Counted from the first letter of the stretch, positions 1-11,400 are shown. The stretch: DNA of 64,000 nucleotides from Isoetes taiwanensis (GCA_021234155.1 JAJEKV010000565.1:82581-146580); one strand, 5' to 3'. Notes: generated by a model from the letters alone, not told the origin. Translations and numbers: made by a program.

Positions 1-1490
1 GAGTCTCACACACCATGTGTAAAGATGGGAAATGGGCATTTGCATGAAGTAAAAGGATGTGGAAAGTTGGAGTTTTATCATGAAGGTGGAGATAAAATAT
101 GTTTGGAGAATGCTTTATATACTCACGGTATGTTATTTAACTTGATTTGATTCTGCGAGACTTAGTAGACTTCGGGATATAAAGTAAAATTTGATTCTTA
201 TCGTTGTGAAATGGTGGGTAGCGGTAGAAGGATACATGCAAGAAGAAAAGGAAATTGTATTGCTTGGATGTTGTGCCTTGTATTTGGAAGTGTTAATTTA
301 TTAGATTTGTGGCATCTCGAGACTTGGACATGTAAATAATGCAACCATAAAGATCATGAGCAAACATAATTTGGTAGAAGATTTACCCTAACAAACATAA
401 GCGGAAAGAGCACAAAAATTTGTCGTGGTTGTATGCTTGGGAAGCAAACTAGACACAATTTTAAGCCCGGTTTTGCCAAAACTTTGGGACTTTTGAATTT
501 GGTACATCTGATTTATGCGGACCCGATCGTGTTTGAGTATGAGTGGCAAGACATATTTCATCATATTTATTGATGATTTTCCGGAGAGAACAAAATGTTA
601 TTTTTGAAATCGGAAGGATCAAGCATTCCGAGGCATTCCAATTGTATCTAGCGTGAAGCATTTGAGCGAGAGGCGTCTATGAAGTTGAAAGCGCTTGCGC
701 TCGTTCGGGGAGAATATATGTCACGGGGCATTCATGCGATCTTGTCGTGAAAGGGATTAGACGTCAATTTACGTGCAGATATCGCTACGCGAGAATGGCA
801 TGCGGAGAGAAAAACAGGACACTTATGAACGCGGTAAGATCTATGTTAAAACATGTAGGGTTGCCTAACTATCTCTGGGAAGAAGCGGTTCAGGCTGCAT
901 GCTACATTCAAAGTAAATTGCCGTCTGCTGGTATCCAAGGAAGAATTCCTGAAGAGGTATGGTCTGGTAGAAAACAATCTGTAAAGAGACTGCGTGCATA
1001 TGGTTGTTTAGGGTATATGCATGTGCCAGAAGAGTTGCGGTCCAAACTAGATGATCCTAGCATAGAAACATATTTGGTTGGGTATGAGGACCAAGGGTAC
1101 AGACTATATGACCCTGGGATGTGGTATTTGACGAGACTAAATTTTATAAAGATAGGGCAATTAAAAGTGATGTGTCTAAGAAAAAAGAAAGTGCAGCCAC
1201 AGGTGCGGAGGGATGGTTTGACGATGAAGATGATGATGAAAATGAAATAGGAATTCAAGTACAAGATGGAGGTATGGAAAGCCCTATAGAAATAGGAAGT
1301 AGTGACACAGAAGAGCATGTAGTAGAAGAGGGAGAGAATGGTATAGAAGATATTACTGTGGAAGAACAACAGCCAGTAGAAGAAATTCAAGTTCACATGC
1401 AAAACCGATGCAGGGTTTTGAAACAAGAAGCTCCCATTGATATATCAAAGTATGGAAGAGATGAGCATGGAGGAGCACTCATGGTATGAG
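1..1490 (+). pseudogene. copia GAG-pre-integrase / integrase remnant
   Basis: Translated pieces show the zinc-binding half of integrase (C-R-G-C-M-L-G-K-Q near 418-450) and the end of its catalytic core (ERKNRT-like ENRTLMNAVRSMLKH, 808-860). The GKQ-type C-terminal part follows (GRKQSVKRLRAYGCLGYMHV near 968-1030). The stretch that should encode the catalytic D and the PQQNG motif (about 500-810) is broken by short deletions, several at CAG/CTG-like sites. From 1121 to 1489 the frame is an acidic, E/D/Q-rich linker usual between integrase and reverse transcriptase in plant copia polyproteins. It cannot give a functional integrase as printed. Confidence 0.75.
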
Positions 1491-1734
1491 ACTTCCAAAG
1501 AAATTTGAAGCCTATGAACTTGGAAGAAGCACACCGGGAACCTTGACCCGCCAATGTTGTGTGTTAAAAGCACGGAAACTTATGATGAAGCATCAATTCT
1601 CTAATCTGCGGACAAGTGGAGAAAAGCCATGCAAAAAGAAGAACTTCGAGTCGTTTAAAAAATTGTACAATTACTATGATCTCACACCTAGGCCAAAAGG
1701 TAAAAAATGTGGTAGGGTGTAAATGGATCTTTAA

Positions 1735-2287
1735 AATAAAAAGGAGCTGATGGAAACATTGAAAGATATAAAGCTAGATTGGTGGCTCGAGGATTTACTC
1801 AAGAAGCTGGTAAAGATTATCATGACACCTTTTCCCCTATTGTTAAACTAACAAGTTTGTGGACTTTGATTGCTATAGCGGTTGAGCATGATTTAGAGCT
1901 CGACCATATGGATGTAAAAGCGGCTTTTCTCAATGGGGATTTAGAAGAGGAGATTTATATGGAGCAACGATTCGGATTTGAGGTGCAAAAAGGAAATAAG
2001 GTCGCAAATTGAAAAGCGGTGTATGGGCTTAGGCAAGCAGCTAAACGGTGGAAATGCGTATGCATGAATAGCTACATTATTCGCGGGGGGTTTGAAAAGT
2101 TGCAGCGTGAAGGTAATCTCTACATTAAAAGGGGTAGATGATAAATTTTGCATCATAGCGTTGTATGTAGATGATTGTATTAGGAGTGCTAGTAATGAGA
2201 AAGTTTATGGATGAGTGCAAAAAATGTGTTGAGAGCTAGATTTCCGGATGAGCGATCTTGGTAAACTAAAAAACTTTTGGGCATGGA
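1735..2287 (+). pseudogene. copia reverse transcriptase, N-terminal half
   Basis: The frame from 1750 to 2010 contains the conserved copia RT blocks YKARLVARGFTQ (about 1768-1803), DYHDTFSPIVK, MDVKAAFLNGDLEEEIYMEQ (about 1908-1965) and, after a stop at 2010, AVYGLRQAAKRW. A YVDD-type block is visible in frame near 2163-2180 (LYVDDC). The sequence reaches the LGMEVYR block at about 2272-2297 and is then interrupted by an insertion. The frame resumes downstream at 3505. Several stops and frameshifts make it non-functional. Confidence 0.8.
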
Positions 2288-3504
2288 GGTTTATAGACCT
2301 TGATTTCCGATCGCTCCCAAAATTAAGTCCAGGAGCCAGCGGGTTAAGCTTAGCGAACCCAAAAAATCACCGAAGGCGGGCAGGCGGATTCGCTTCAGCG
2401 AACCCGCCATCTTGAATGCCTAGCGTGCTTAATCGGGTTCGCCGCTTGAACCCATTTGGGTTAGCCGTCTGCGCGGCGTCGTCGCGATAGCGATGGCGTT
2501 CTAATACCTAGCTGGTTCGGCAAAAGCGAACCTTAACGCGAGGCTACACCTACGAATCATTAGTCACAAAATGATTGCCGAAAAGATTGGGAGAAGCGGC
2601 GATAGAAATGCCCAAAAATGGGGATCAAAATGGGCTTGTTGTTGAGAGCGTAGGCAGCAATTTCTACCGCTGATCGATATTTTTGGGGTCCGGTCCCCAA
2701 GTTACGCACAAAAAATTTCTCGAGCTGAAGCAGCCACGGCGACCCAAAGAATGGGAAGATTAAGCATCGCCATTCTGAGGCCGCCAAATCTTTGCTTCTC
2801 CATTCAGGAAATCCGGTGCTTGAAGGAAGCCCTGGCTGAAGAGCGACCCTCAAATCAATGGAGAAAAACAAAACCCAGTCGGATTGGATCTTAGAAAATT
2901 CCTTGCTAGACAATCCCTTCGAAATTGGAACTTGGTAGGATCTAAGATGACCGATTATGTCTCAAGAAAAAGAGGAGGAAAGCTTGGGAGCCATGGCGTG
3001 GGCAAGATTGAGCGGGAAATCAGTTTATGGGGGCATGAAAGGGGAAAGAATTGGGCTGAAATAAAGGCTGATTTTCACCGGCCAATTCCATAAGTTCTTG
3101 CCCGTTACCAAGGATCGAGATCGTTGTTTTGAATCGGACCGAAATCCGGCCCATATTGAGTCCGTCTCCCCTGCCATGCTTCGTTCGCCAGGTTAAGCCC
3201 AAGTGAACGTGAAAACGCATTGAAAATGCGTCGCTTGTCTGACACAGACCCTGACCAGGCCGAAAGCCGTGTGGGCTGGCGTGGTTCGCCCATGGCGAAC
3301 CGGTGGGTCGTTGGTCCCACACGCTTGACTCCGCCACGACACTTAACGCGGGTTTGGTTCGCAGCGAAGCAGCAAATGCCACGCAGCGATTGCATCAACC
3401 GGTCATGCCACGCCCCGCGTTCGCTAATGCCGAATACGGGGATTGGGTGGTGGGCCAGGGCATGTTGACTCAATTTGGAGCCAATAAAGTGGGCGGTTTA
3501 TAGA
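2288..3504. mobile_element. MULE-like non-autonomous DNA element with 10-bp target duplication
   Basis: The copia RT is interrupted exactly between two copies of ggtttataga (2288-2297 and 3495-3504), a 10-bp target-site duplication. The enclosed segment (about 1.2 kb) is much more GC-rich than its surroundings. Its ends are loosely inverted: gctcccaaaattaagtc near 2311-2327 matches the reverse complement of gactcaatttggagc near 3469-3483. The subterminal GC-rich blocks with repeated gcgaacc motifs are also roughly inverted. TSDs of 9-10 bp are typical of Mutator-like elements. No transposase is visible, so it is non-autonomous. Whether the interior (for example 2560-3110) is captured host sequence cannot be told here. 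Confidence 0.6.
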
Positions 3505-4375
3505 GATAGACAAATTTGGAGAATTGGCTTTTAACACAAGTCGCGATTATATTAAGAAGATGTTGGATACTTTTTTTCTATGGGTGAATGTAAATCGGCA
3601 ATGGAAGCTCCTCTTGTGGTTAGTAAGACAATTTAACGGAGATTTGTCCTAGATAACGAGAAGAGGAGAAAAAGAAAATGCAAGGAATACCATATAGGAA
3701 CTTATATGGAAGTTTGCTACGTGGCAAATGCCGATTTGGATATTGCATTTGGTGTAAATTTGTTGAGTAGATATTTGAATAACCCAGGATGGGAACATTG
3801 GGTTGCTGCTAAGCGTATTCTTAGGTACTTGAAAGGTACGATGCACCATGGTATTTGCTACGCTAAAAGCTTTTGTGATAATCCTAAAGTAGTTGGCTAT
3901 GCACGAAATTATTTGGTTATCTGAGTCTGGATTAGGCAAGAGACCTTGATGAACGAAAGTCCACAACGGGGGATACTTGTGTAAACTGAATGAATGCGAT
4001 GATTTCTTGGTGTAGCAAAAAGCAAAATTGTGTGGCTATGTCAAGTCTCGAAGTGAGATGCGATATGCCTCCTTGGCTGGCGGAGAGAAATAATTTGGTT
4101 GAGGCGATTATTGCAGGAATTGGGAGAGAAACAAAACTGCCCAACAAAGTTATATTGTGACAATAAAAGTTACATAGCAATTGCTAAAAATCCAGTGTTG
4201 CACTCAAGAACAAAGCATATTGATCTGCATTATCATTTTATAAGGGAGAAAGTAGTAGAAGGCAAAGTTGATTTGCAATATATTCCCTCTCATGCTAAAC
4301 AAGAAGCGGACACATGTTAACAAAAGCATTGTCCGAAACTAAGCATGGATATTTTCGAGATGCCATAGGTATTAA
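3505..4375 (+). pseudogene. copia RT C-terminal part and RNase H remnant
   Basis: After the insertion the reading continues with the RT thumb/connection blocks: GECKSAMEAPL near 3583-3620, then ANADLDIAFGVNLLSRYLNNPGWEHWVAAKRILRYLKGT (3724-3840). RNase H-like pieces follow, including TKLYCDNKSYIAIAKNPVLHSRTKHIDLHYHFIREKV (4138-4255). This is the usual end of a plant copia pol. Small indels around 3900-4090 remove the STEAEY block in frame. It is a decayed pseudogene and part of the element that ends with the LTR at 4402. Confidence 0.75.
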
Positions 4376-4401
4376 ACTGATAAATGCTGGCTCAGGGGGA
4401 G

Positions 4402-4940
4402 TGTTGAAAATGTTATCATCCAGCATTTAACATATTAACACAAAATGACTATTGTTTGATGGTGACGTGGCATTGGAAAGGTCGGTGGTTTTGGGATTGA
4501 ATGAAATGGGTCTGCCTGCACCACGGAGGGATGAGAGCGAGGAATACAGTAGGGATGTTCTTCCGGATCTTGGAGTAGAAACATATCTTGATTGCTAAGG
4601 AAGAAGCGGACTGCCACAGATTGGTCGACCAGGGAGAGTCGGCCTGTAGGAGAGAATCAGCAATTGGTCACTGCTTTGTTGGATTGATTGGATCGTGATT
4701 AGCCGACTCCATGTGCAGGTGATTGCAGGCTTTGGGGAGGACCTGAACAGGTCGGATTTGTCATGTAGGTCGAAGCTTTGATGAGCTCTGGCTTTCCTAG
4801 CTGGAAATAAGTGGCTGCGGTGAATCACCTGGATCTGCTGGTGTCAACAGATTTCTAGGAGGAGCTCTATAAGAACTGAAGAAGGTAGGAGACTGAGAAT
4901 CGGCATTCTTGGGTTCAAATCCCAGGCTCTGTTTTTATCA
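4402..4940 (+). repeat. 3' LTR of the + strand copia
   Basis: It begins TGTTGAAAAT directly after the polypurine tract ctcaggggga and ends in ...ttttatca, giving TG...CA termini and a length of 539 bp. A TATA-like ctataagaa at 4868 is suitably placed for the LTR promoter. Near its end the string gggttcaaatccc (4910-4922) resembles a tRNA T-arm, but no other tRNA parts are present. The matching 5' LTR is not in the window, so the right boundary is inferred from the abrupt change into the RNase H coding of the opposite-strand copia at 4941. Confidence 0.6.
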
Positions 4941-7900
4941 GGAGAGAGTGAGAAAACCTTGTTCAAGGAGGTCACGGATAAAATGGAACTGAATGTCAAT
5001 GTGTTTCATGCGTTTGTGCATGACTGGATTGCGTGCAATGGCGATGCCTCCTTGGTTATCTACATGGAGTGGGACAGTGGGAGAGGTGGAGATGCCAAGC
5101 TCGGAACAAAGACGATGAAGCCATATTGCTTCTCGGGAAGCATGTGAGATAGAGATGTATTCAGCTTCAGTGCTGGATAGAGCCACACACTTTTGTTTGG
5201 AGCTGCTCCAGCTGACTGCACCAGGAAAATATAGCCGGATGTGGATTTGCGGTCATGTTGATCCCCATCCCAATCGGCGTCACAGAAGCCAGTGAGGTCT
5301 GAATTGCCAGTAGAGGTGAAAGTAAGGCCATGATGGAGAGTTCCAGCAATATACCGGAGGACTCGTTTGAGTGAGGCACAATGAGAATTGCGAGGATCTT
5401 GAACAAACTGTGAAAGCTTGCAAACAGGAAAAGCGAGATCGGGTCTGGTGGATGTAGCAGCAAAGTTGAGTTTGCCAAGTATATGCCGATATTGGGAGTG
5501 AAAATATTGATAGTTAGAGCAGCAAGGACGGTCAGATGGAAGCAAGGAGAGGCCAAATTCAAGAGGTGTCGAAACGGGATTGCAGGAAGATAATTGGAAG
5601 GTGCGAAGTATGTCAGAGAGGTATTTCTTTTGAGTGAGGTGTAAAAGGCCTTGGGATTGGTCATATTGGGCTTCGAGGCCAAGAAAATAATGAAGAGGGC
5701 CAAGATCTTTCATGAGAAATTGGGTTTGGAGTTGGTTTTTGAGAGAAGATAAGGCATGAGGGCAGGCTGCAACAAGGATGAGATCATCCACATAACAAAG
5801 AAGGATCAGGGGTTGGGGAGAAGTTTGGAAATAAACACTATGATCAGCCTCAGATCGCTGGAAGTGGAGTTGAATCAGAGCAGAGTCCAGTTTTTCATAC
5901 CATGCTCGGGATGCTTGCCGAAGACCGTAGAGGGCTTTGTGCAACTTGCAAACATGATCAGGGAACTGAGAGGACAGAAATCCAGGGGGCTGCTCCAGAA
6001 ATACTTCTTCATGTAGATCGCCATTGAGAAAAGCATTGTTGAAGTCCATCTGATGAATATGAAAACGATTGTGAGTGGCATATGCAGGAATACTGCGTAC
6101 AGAGGCCATTTTGACAACGGGTGCATAGGTCTCGTCATAATCCAAGCCTTGAATCTGTGTGAAACCACGGGCGACAAGTCGAGCTTTGAATCATTGGATC
6201 GTATTGTCTGCATTCAGTTTGAGCTTGAAGACCCATTTGCTGGTGACAACAGGACGATTTGAAGGTCGAGGGACTAAGTCCCAGGTGCCAGCAGTGCGGA
6301 TGGAGTCCAATTCAAGATACATGGCTTGTAACCAGTCATGTTTAAAGGGACTGTTGAGAGCATCATCATAAGAAAGGGGTTCAAGGGGTAGATCAGTGGA
6401 AACAAAGGAGTAATCAGCAGCCCATGCAGGTGGACGTCGTTGGCGGAGTGGTCGAGATGATGGTGGAGAGTTGGGAGGAGGAGAATGAATCAAGGGAGGA
6501 GCTGGAGTGACAGGTGGAATGGGAGATGATGGAGGAGAAGGTACCGATGTGGATGGAGTCAAATTGGAGGGAGCAGGAGCAATGGTCATAATGGGATCCT
6601 CCCAGTCAAGAAGGACAAGGTCAGGAGGTAAGGGAGTAGAATGGCATGCTTCATATTCATTGAAGTGGACATGAGAACTGATATGAAGGCGATGGGTTTG
6701 GAAATTGAAAAGCCGATATGCTTTTTGGTCTAGGCAATAGCCAAGAAACATGCAAGGAGTGCCTTTTGGAGCTAATTTGGACCGCTGATCAGAGGGAATA
6801 TGGGAAAAAGCACGGCATCCAAAAACACAAAAATGAGAGGTCCTACCAGTATAAAGTTCTTCAGGAATGTGATTGTGCAAGCTGCTATGAGGTGTACGAT
6901 TGAGGATGTATGTTGCAGTGAAGGCAGCTTCGCCCCAGAATTTAAGTGGGACATGCATAACAATAAGCATAGTTCTAATCATCTCCAACAAAGACCGGTT
7001 GACGCGTTCGGCACGACCATTGTGCTCAGGAGTATAAGGAGCGCTGATTTCATGACGAATCCCTTGAGAAGTATAGTATGCCTGGAAAAGAGTGGAACAA
7101 AATTCACCACCGCCATCACTACGGACTGTGAGAATCCGATTTCCAGTAGCTCTTTCAACATGAGTGCTGAATTGCATGAATGAAGAAACGGCATCACTCT
7201 TGCATTGTAGAAGATAGACAAATAACTTGCGCGTGTGATCATCCAAAATAACCATCAAATACTTTGCCCCTGCAAAAGTAGGAGTGCGAAATGGTCCACA
7301 AAGATCAACATGGAGAAGAGCAAGACGGTGTGGAGCATGGCTAGAAGAAAGCGGGAAGGAATTGGGTGGAACGTAGACATGGGACTGTAGGAACCTTAAG
7401 CGGGCAGAGGAGATGTGACCATATCTGTGATGCCAGAGGGAGTGACGATTGGGAGGACAATCCACAATGCAGGCAGACTCAAGGCAAGTTGGGGAATTAT
7501 GGATGAGGTAGAGATTGCCAGACCGAGAGCCAGTGAGAAGAATTTGATGTTGAGGATCTTGGATGATGCAAGAATCTGTGGAAAAAGAGACATGAAGTCC
7601 GGCATCAGTGAATTTGCTCACGGATAAGAGATTCTTTTGAAGCTTAGGAACATGGAGAACGTTGTTGAGATGGGTAGTTTGTCCAGAGGAAAGAGTAAGA
7701 GGAATTGTGCCAGTGGCAATACCAAGCTGCTGATTGTTATCTCCCATGATAACAGGTCGTGATGGAGAGATATGTTGATAATCAAGAAAGAGTGAGTGGT
7801 GCGGAGTCATATGGCTAGTAGCACCCGAGTCTAGGTACCAGGAATGTGGAGACAGGTATGGGGATGTGTCAGAAACAGCAAAAAGATACTCAGGAGGTGG

Positions 7901-8881
7901 CATATCAGGGAAATCTGCAGATGTGGAAATTTTGAATGGAATGGCATTCTCAAGAGCAAGATTGGTGTGTTCAGAAGGAAGAGCGGAGATGGAATCATCA
8001 ACAAGATTGTTGTGTTCAGGTGGGGTTTTTGATAAGGACGGTGGAGAAGGACGAGAGGAGCGGATGGGGTTTGGTGCATTGCACTCTCGAGCAAGGTGGC
8101 CAGGTCGTTGACAGCGAAAGCAAGTAATGGTGGAGCGGTCAAAACGGGGTCGATCATTTCGAGGAGTGGATTGGGTATGGCGAGGTGGAGTGGGAAGTAG
8201 ACCTGGGCGAGAATCAGCAAGAATGAGGGTTTCATGGGAATTTATGGGTCGATTTTGGCTTTGACGGAGCGCTTCCCCTTTGACACGATCAATGGCTGTC
8301 TCAAAAGTATAGTCTTGCAGACGGCCTTCAAGATTTATCACAAGTCCTTCGAAGGATTTGGGAAGGGAATTCAGGAGCATGCAGACCTTTTCGTCATCTG
8401 TGATGGCTACTCCACTAGCATCAAGGTCATCGATCATTTCCTTCATTCTGCAAATATGCACAGTGATATCAGAACCTTCAGAGAGAGAGAGAGAGAGATC
8501 ATAGAGCTTTTTTCGTAAGCTTAAATGATTCACAGCATTCTTGGAGGCATAGTGGTTCTCCAAAATTTGAAGCATTTCCCGGGCTGTGGTTGCCCCTTTG
8601 ACCAAGCGAGCGGGAGTATCAGTGAGAAAAAGTACATGCAGTATTAATCGAGCCTTGTGATCTTTTTGGAGAAAAGAATCAATGGGAGCATCAAGAACAA
8701 CCCGATGTTCTTGGCGAGCGAAGAGGCGAGGTGGTGCAGTATGTGGATTGACAATATCCCAGACATTTTTGTCCTCCAAGATCATTTGTAAACGCCACTT
8801 CCACATTTGATAGTTGGTACCATCGAATCTAGGAATCAGACGCCATTCTTGTGCAGGAGTAGTGGTGAAAGATGAATCCAT
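4941..8881 (-). pseudogene. copia gag-pol polyprotein (one stop, one frameshift, truncated C-terminus)
   Basis: The start at 8881 (MDSSFTTTP) is chosen because gag homology (WRLIPRFDGTNYQMWKWRLQ) begins just after it, although the frame is open to 9040. Visible in order: a CCHC zinc knuckle CFRCQRPGHLARECN; the protease motif WYLDSGATSHMT; integrase zinc-binding HHRYGH and core residues D in HVDLCGP, D in RSDGGGEF and E in EHNGRAERVNRSLLEM; then RT with FNNAFLNGDLHEEV and catalytic YVDDLILV; then RNase H with DADWDGD and SSTEAEYISI. A TGA at 6191-6193 stands where related proteins have Arg (CGA), so one transition explains it. A one-base shift near 5186-5190 separates RT/RNase H into two frames. 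Known role: self-replication by reverse transcription. This copy is inactive. Confidence 0.88.
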
Positions 8882-9350
8882 GGCAAGACAGAATAGAGAA
8901 AGAGCAAAGGAGACGATAGAGGAAGAGCAAAGAAGAAAACAGAGTTTTGGAGCAACGGATCTCAGGCAGTGTGTGGGCCCATAACCTGATGAAATCAGAA
9001 AAGTACTGGAAATATATATTGATAACAAAAGGAAGTACAAGAGATCCTGAATGCCAAGCTTCAGGTGAAATCAACAACACAGACAGAAATGAAGAGATCT
9101 ATGCATAAGAACGGGAACACTCAACTTGATGTTTTCTGGGTCTTCTGCCTCTGTACTTATAGTGCAGATCCATTGCACGGTTGTGTGATGTGGCAGAGTG
9201 GAGGAGTGGTAATAACTCTCCTTAACTCCCCGAGATTCCCGGTGGAACTGTTTCTCCAATATGAATTAGCACAGATAACAAAACGGGAAGTGAAGAAAAG
9301 GAAGGCATGGCCATGACATGATCGGCATTGGCTGAGGAGATTCACGGATT
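8882..9350 (-). repeat. 5' LTR / leader region of the - strand copia
   Basis: This lies immediately upstream of gag on the - strand. It holds a TATA-like tataagtac (around 9156-9164 on the + strand as gtacttata) and no coding. No tRNA-iMet type primer site (TGGTATCAGAGC) is seen. The 3' LTR is missing from the window, so the LTR boundaries cannot be set by comparison. The right edge is taken where the copia gag remnant begins. Confidence 0.45.
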
Positions 9351-9960
9351 CTCCATATTGATTAATGTGCAAAAGAAGTATGGCGGACTCTAAAGAGAAT
9401 ATTTGGGGCCCAAACAAAACATTCCAACGCCTTGTTGAAGATGCGGTTATTTGAATTGAGGATGTCAAAAGGAGAATGTTTGGCAGATCATGTGAATATC
9501 TGAAATCAATTCTTCATCAATTGGCAGGAATTGCTACAAACATAGATGGTGAAGATGCAACAGTTCTTTTTCATAGTTTACATCCATCATATGGCCATAC
9601 TGTAACAATTTTGTAGATTGTACAAGGTCTCTCATTGGATCAAATTATTGCATCCTTGCTGAGGAAGAGAGATAAATAATTAGTTCCAATGTCTGCTATG
9701 CAGAAGATTAAGGGCTTTTCTAAGTACAAGGGCAATATTGCAGTTAAATGGGGCAAAAGTAATGGTGGCAATAATTGTGGCAGTTCTAGATCGTTCTTAA
9801 ACAATAAATCTTCCAGGAGATCACCATCTCAGAATTGAAGGAAAGGAGTTTGCAACTATTGTAAGAAATACTAGAGACACATGCTCGACGTGGGCATTAA
9901 TCATGATGTCTAGAATGAGTAGATGTGCAATCGATAAGTGGAATGGAATGTAGTGAAGTG
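9351..9960 (+). pseudogene. copia gag remnant
   Basis: Reading through single-base breaks gives typical copia Gag: AKEVWRTLKRIFGAQ (9364-9410), then LLKMRLFELRMSKGE-like and ADHVN, with GEDATVLFHSLHPSYG (9550-9594). A broken zinc knuckle C-N-Y-C-K-K-Y follows near 9850-9875. It is on the + strand, so it does not belong to the - strand copia beside it. It lacks a clear protease or pol, which suggests a fragment of the host repeat into which the other elements inserted. Confidence 0.65.
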
Positions 9961-10496
9961 TCTAAAATTTGTCATATTTGTTGACACTTGTGAAATGAAG
10001 ATGATAGTAATTGCTCATTCGAATTTGTAAATTTGTATTAGCAAGGTGTGTGGAACCTGAGGTAAAAGAAGTATGTGGGAATGTCGTATATGCTTACATG
10101 CATATGAGTGGAAGATGCGGTTGAAGGTGGGTGTAAGATGCAGGTGTATTGCGTTGCACGTATAACAAAATGTTTATTATCAATTGCTTAATGTATAAGA
10201 AAGCAGTATACTTTTCTTAACTATAAGTAATAAATACATCTGCATTTGTAGATAAATTTTTGAATGGCCTCCATATGAATGGTCTTTTTCATATGCTTTA
10301 CATGACATTGCCTAGCTAAGCTACCTAGGAATCACATTTACAAATAAATATGGTCACATGAATTTAAAATCTATGTGATGGGTAAATGTTCTTTGAGCAA
10401 TGGCTCTTTTTACCACGTTAAGAACTCTAACGCGATATGACACAATTACAAATACGATCTTATTAGACATGAGATGTAATGTCATTGTATATGATT

Positions 10497-10618
10497 GCCT
10501 CTCATTAAATTGCTATTAAAGAAATGCATATCAGTTGACCTGGCTTCAAAATACCATGCCTCTCATTGAATTGCTACTAAAGAAATGCATATCAATTGAC
10601 CTGGCTTCAAAATATCAT
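10497..10618. repeat. 61-bp tandem duplication
   Basis: Two adjacent copies of a 61-bp unit start at 10497 and 10558, each opening gcctctcatt and containing aagaaatgcatatca and gacctggcttcaaaat. They differ at only a few positions. The flanks (9960-10497 and 10619-10790) show no coding that I can recognise. Confidence 0.8.
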
Positions 10619-10799
10619 GGGCAAATTTTTTGTCACATTAATAGAATATGCTACATATAAAGAGTGATGCAAATCATGCTCCCTATCAAATCATTCTAAG
10701 TTCGATTATAAAAGAGAGAGAGAAAATAGAGATACTTTTGCTTTATCCATGGGGCATCTTGTCATTTGTGGGACATGAAGGAAGGATGGAAGGAAAGAA

Positions 10800-11400
10800 G
10801 TATATTTTAACGTCCGCCGAGGCCAAACCGGTCTATGAGGCGGTACATTCACTACACAAAACAGATAAAAACCACACTGAAAATACAAATGCAACTATAC
10901 AATGTGTCCCTACTATTGGGATGAAAAAACCCCCACATGGGAGGAAAAACCCTGGTAATAGGCTCTCAGATCCCCTGTCCCATAATAAATACTTTGACGG
11001 TGGAGACCTGCAAAATGTACGACGCGAGACGTGCAACCATCAGCGATACCAGCAAGTGATGCAACGATGTTTCAGAGCATCTAAGATCAGCATGTATGCT
11101 GGACACTCCTACAGAGCATGATGCTCATCCTCTACTATTTGCATGCGGCAACATTTGCATATTCTCTCATGCCGGGGGATTCTCTGCCCTTCATCCGTAC
11201 TCTAGCGACCTGTTTCAATTCTGAGATGATGGGATCCCGTCCTCATGGAGGCAATAGCTCTCCATTTCTTCATAGATATGTGTGCTTTCAAGTACTATGT
11301 GGGCCATGTTCCAATGCTAGATTAACCTGCTCTATCTTAGGCTTCACAAGAGTGGCTGCATTTCACATAGTGGTAGCAAAGCGCTCTTTCTAGTGTGCAT
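10800..11400 (-). pseudogene. LINE 3' fragment (C-terminal zinc knuckle and 3' tail)
   Basis: On the - strand 11171-11089 reads RICKCCRMQIVEDEHHAL*ECPAY, the C-terminal cysteine-histidine motif of plant non-LTR retrotransposons. It runs on to a 3' end at about 10806 whose tail (ggcctcggcggacgttaaaa on the - strand) belongs to the same 3'-tail family as the LINE at 23.4-25.9 kb and the tails near 19.93, 32.25 and 33.13 kb. The 5' part is missing, as expected for incomplete reverse transcription. Several stops are present. Confidence 0.6.

Larger units (their letters stand above)
1..4940 (+). mobile_element. Degenerate Ty1/copia retrotransposon, 5' end outside window
   Basis: Domains follow the copia order on the + strand: GAG-pre-integrase and integrase (1-1490), reverse transcriptase (1735-2287, resuming after an insertion at about 3505), RNase H (about 3960-4330), a purine-rich PPT (ctcaggggga, 4391-4400) and a 3' LTR starting TGTTGAAAAT at 4402. 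Gag and the 5' LTR would lie left of base 1. The frame is broken many times by small indels and stops, so no intact polyprotein is encoded. The last LTR bases (tttttatca, ending 4940) abut RNase H codons of an oppositely oriented copia, so this element appears to have inserted into that one. Confidence 0.85.
4941..9350 (-). mobile_element. Ty1/copia retrotransposon on the - strand, 3' end cut off
   Basis: Gag, protease, integrase, RT and RNase H are present in copia order from 8881 down to 4941. Compared with the other copia this copy is well preserved: one in-frame stop, one frameshift and a missing 3' end. No 3' LTR follows the pol gene. Instead the coding breaks inside the last RNase H residues (LLEQGFLTLS) at the LTR end of the + strand copia, so the rest of this element should lie left of base 1. 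The 5' leader/LTR region is about 8882-9350. Confidence 0.85.

Noticed and set aside
908-1426. 172-codon - strand open frame
   Set aside because: It is the shadow of the copia integrase/linker on the other strand and shows no motif.
3020-3473. Open frames of about 120 codons on both strands in the GC-rich insertion
   Set aside because: GC-rich DNA has few stops by chance. The frames overlap on both strands and match nothing I recognise, so I describe only the element.
4895-4932. tRNA gene suggested by the T-arm-like gggttcaaatccc
   Set aside because: Only a B-box-like T-arm is present. No acceptor stem, D-arm or anticodon arm can be folded upstream, and the site lies inside an LTR.
9186-9202. 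A-box-like gtggcagagtgg, possible tRNA or SINE head
   Set aside because: No B box or cloverleaf follows within 80 bases; it lies in the copia leader.
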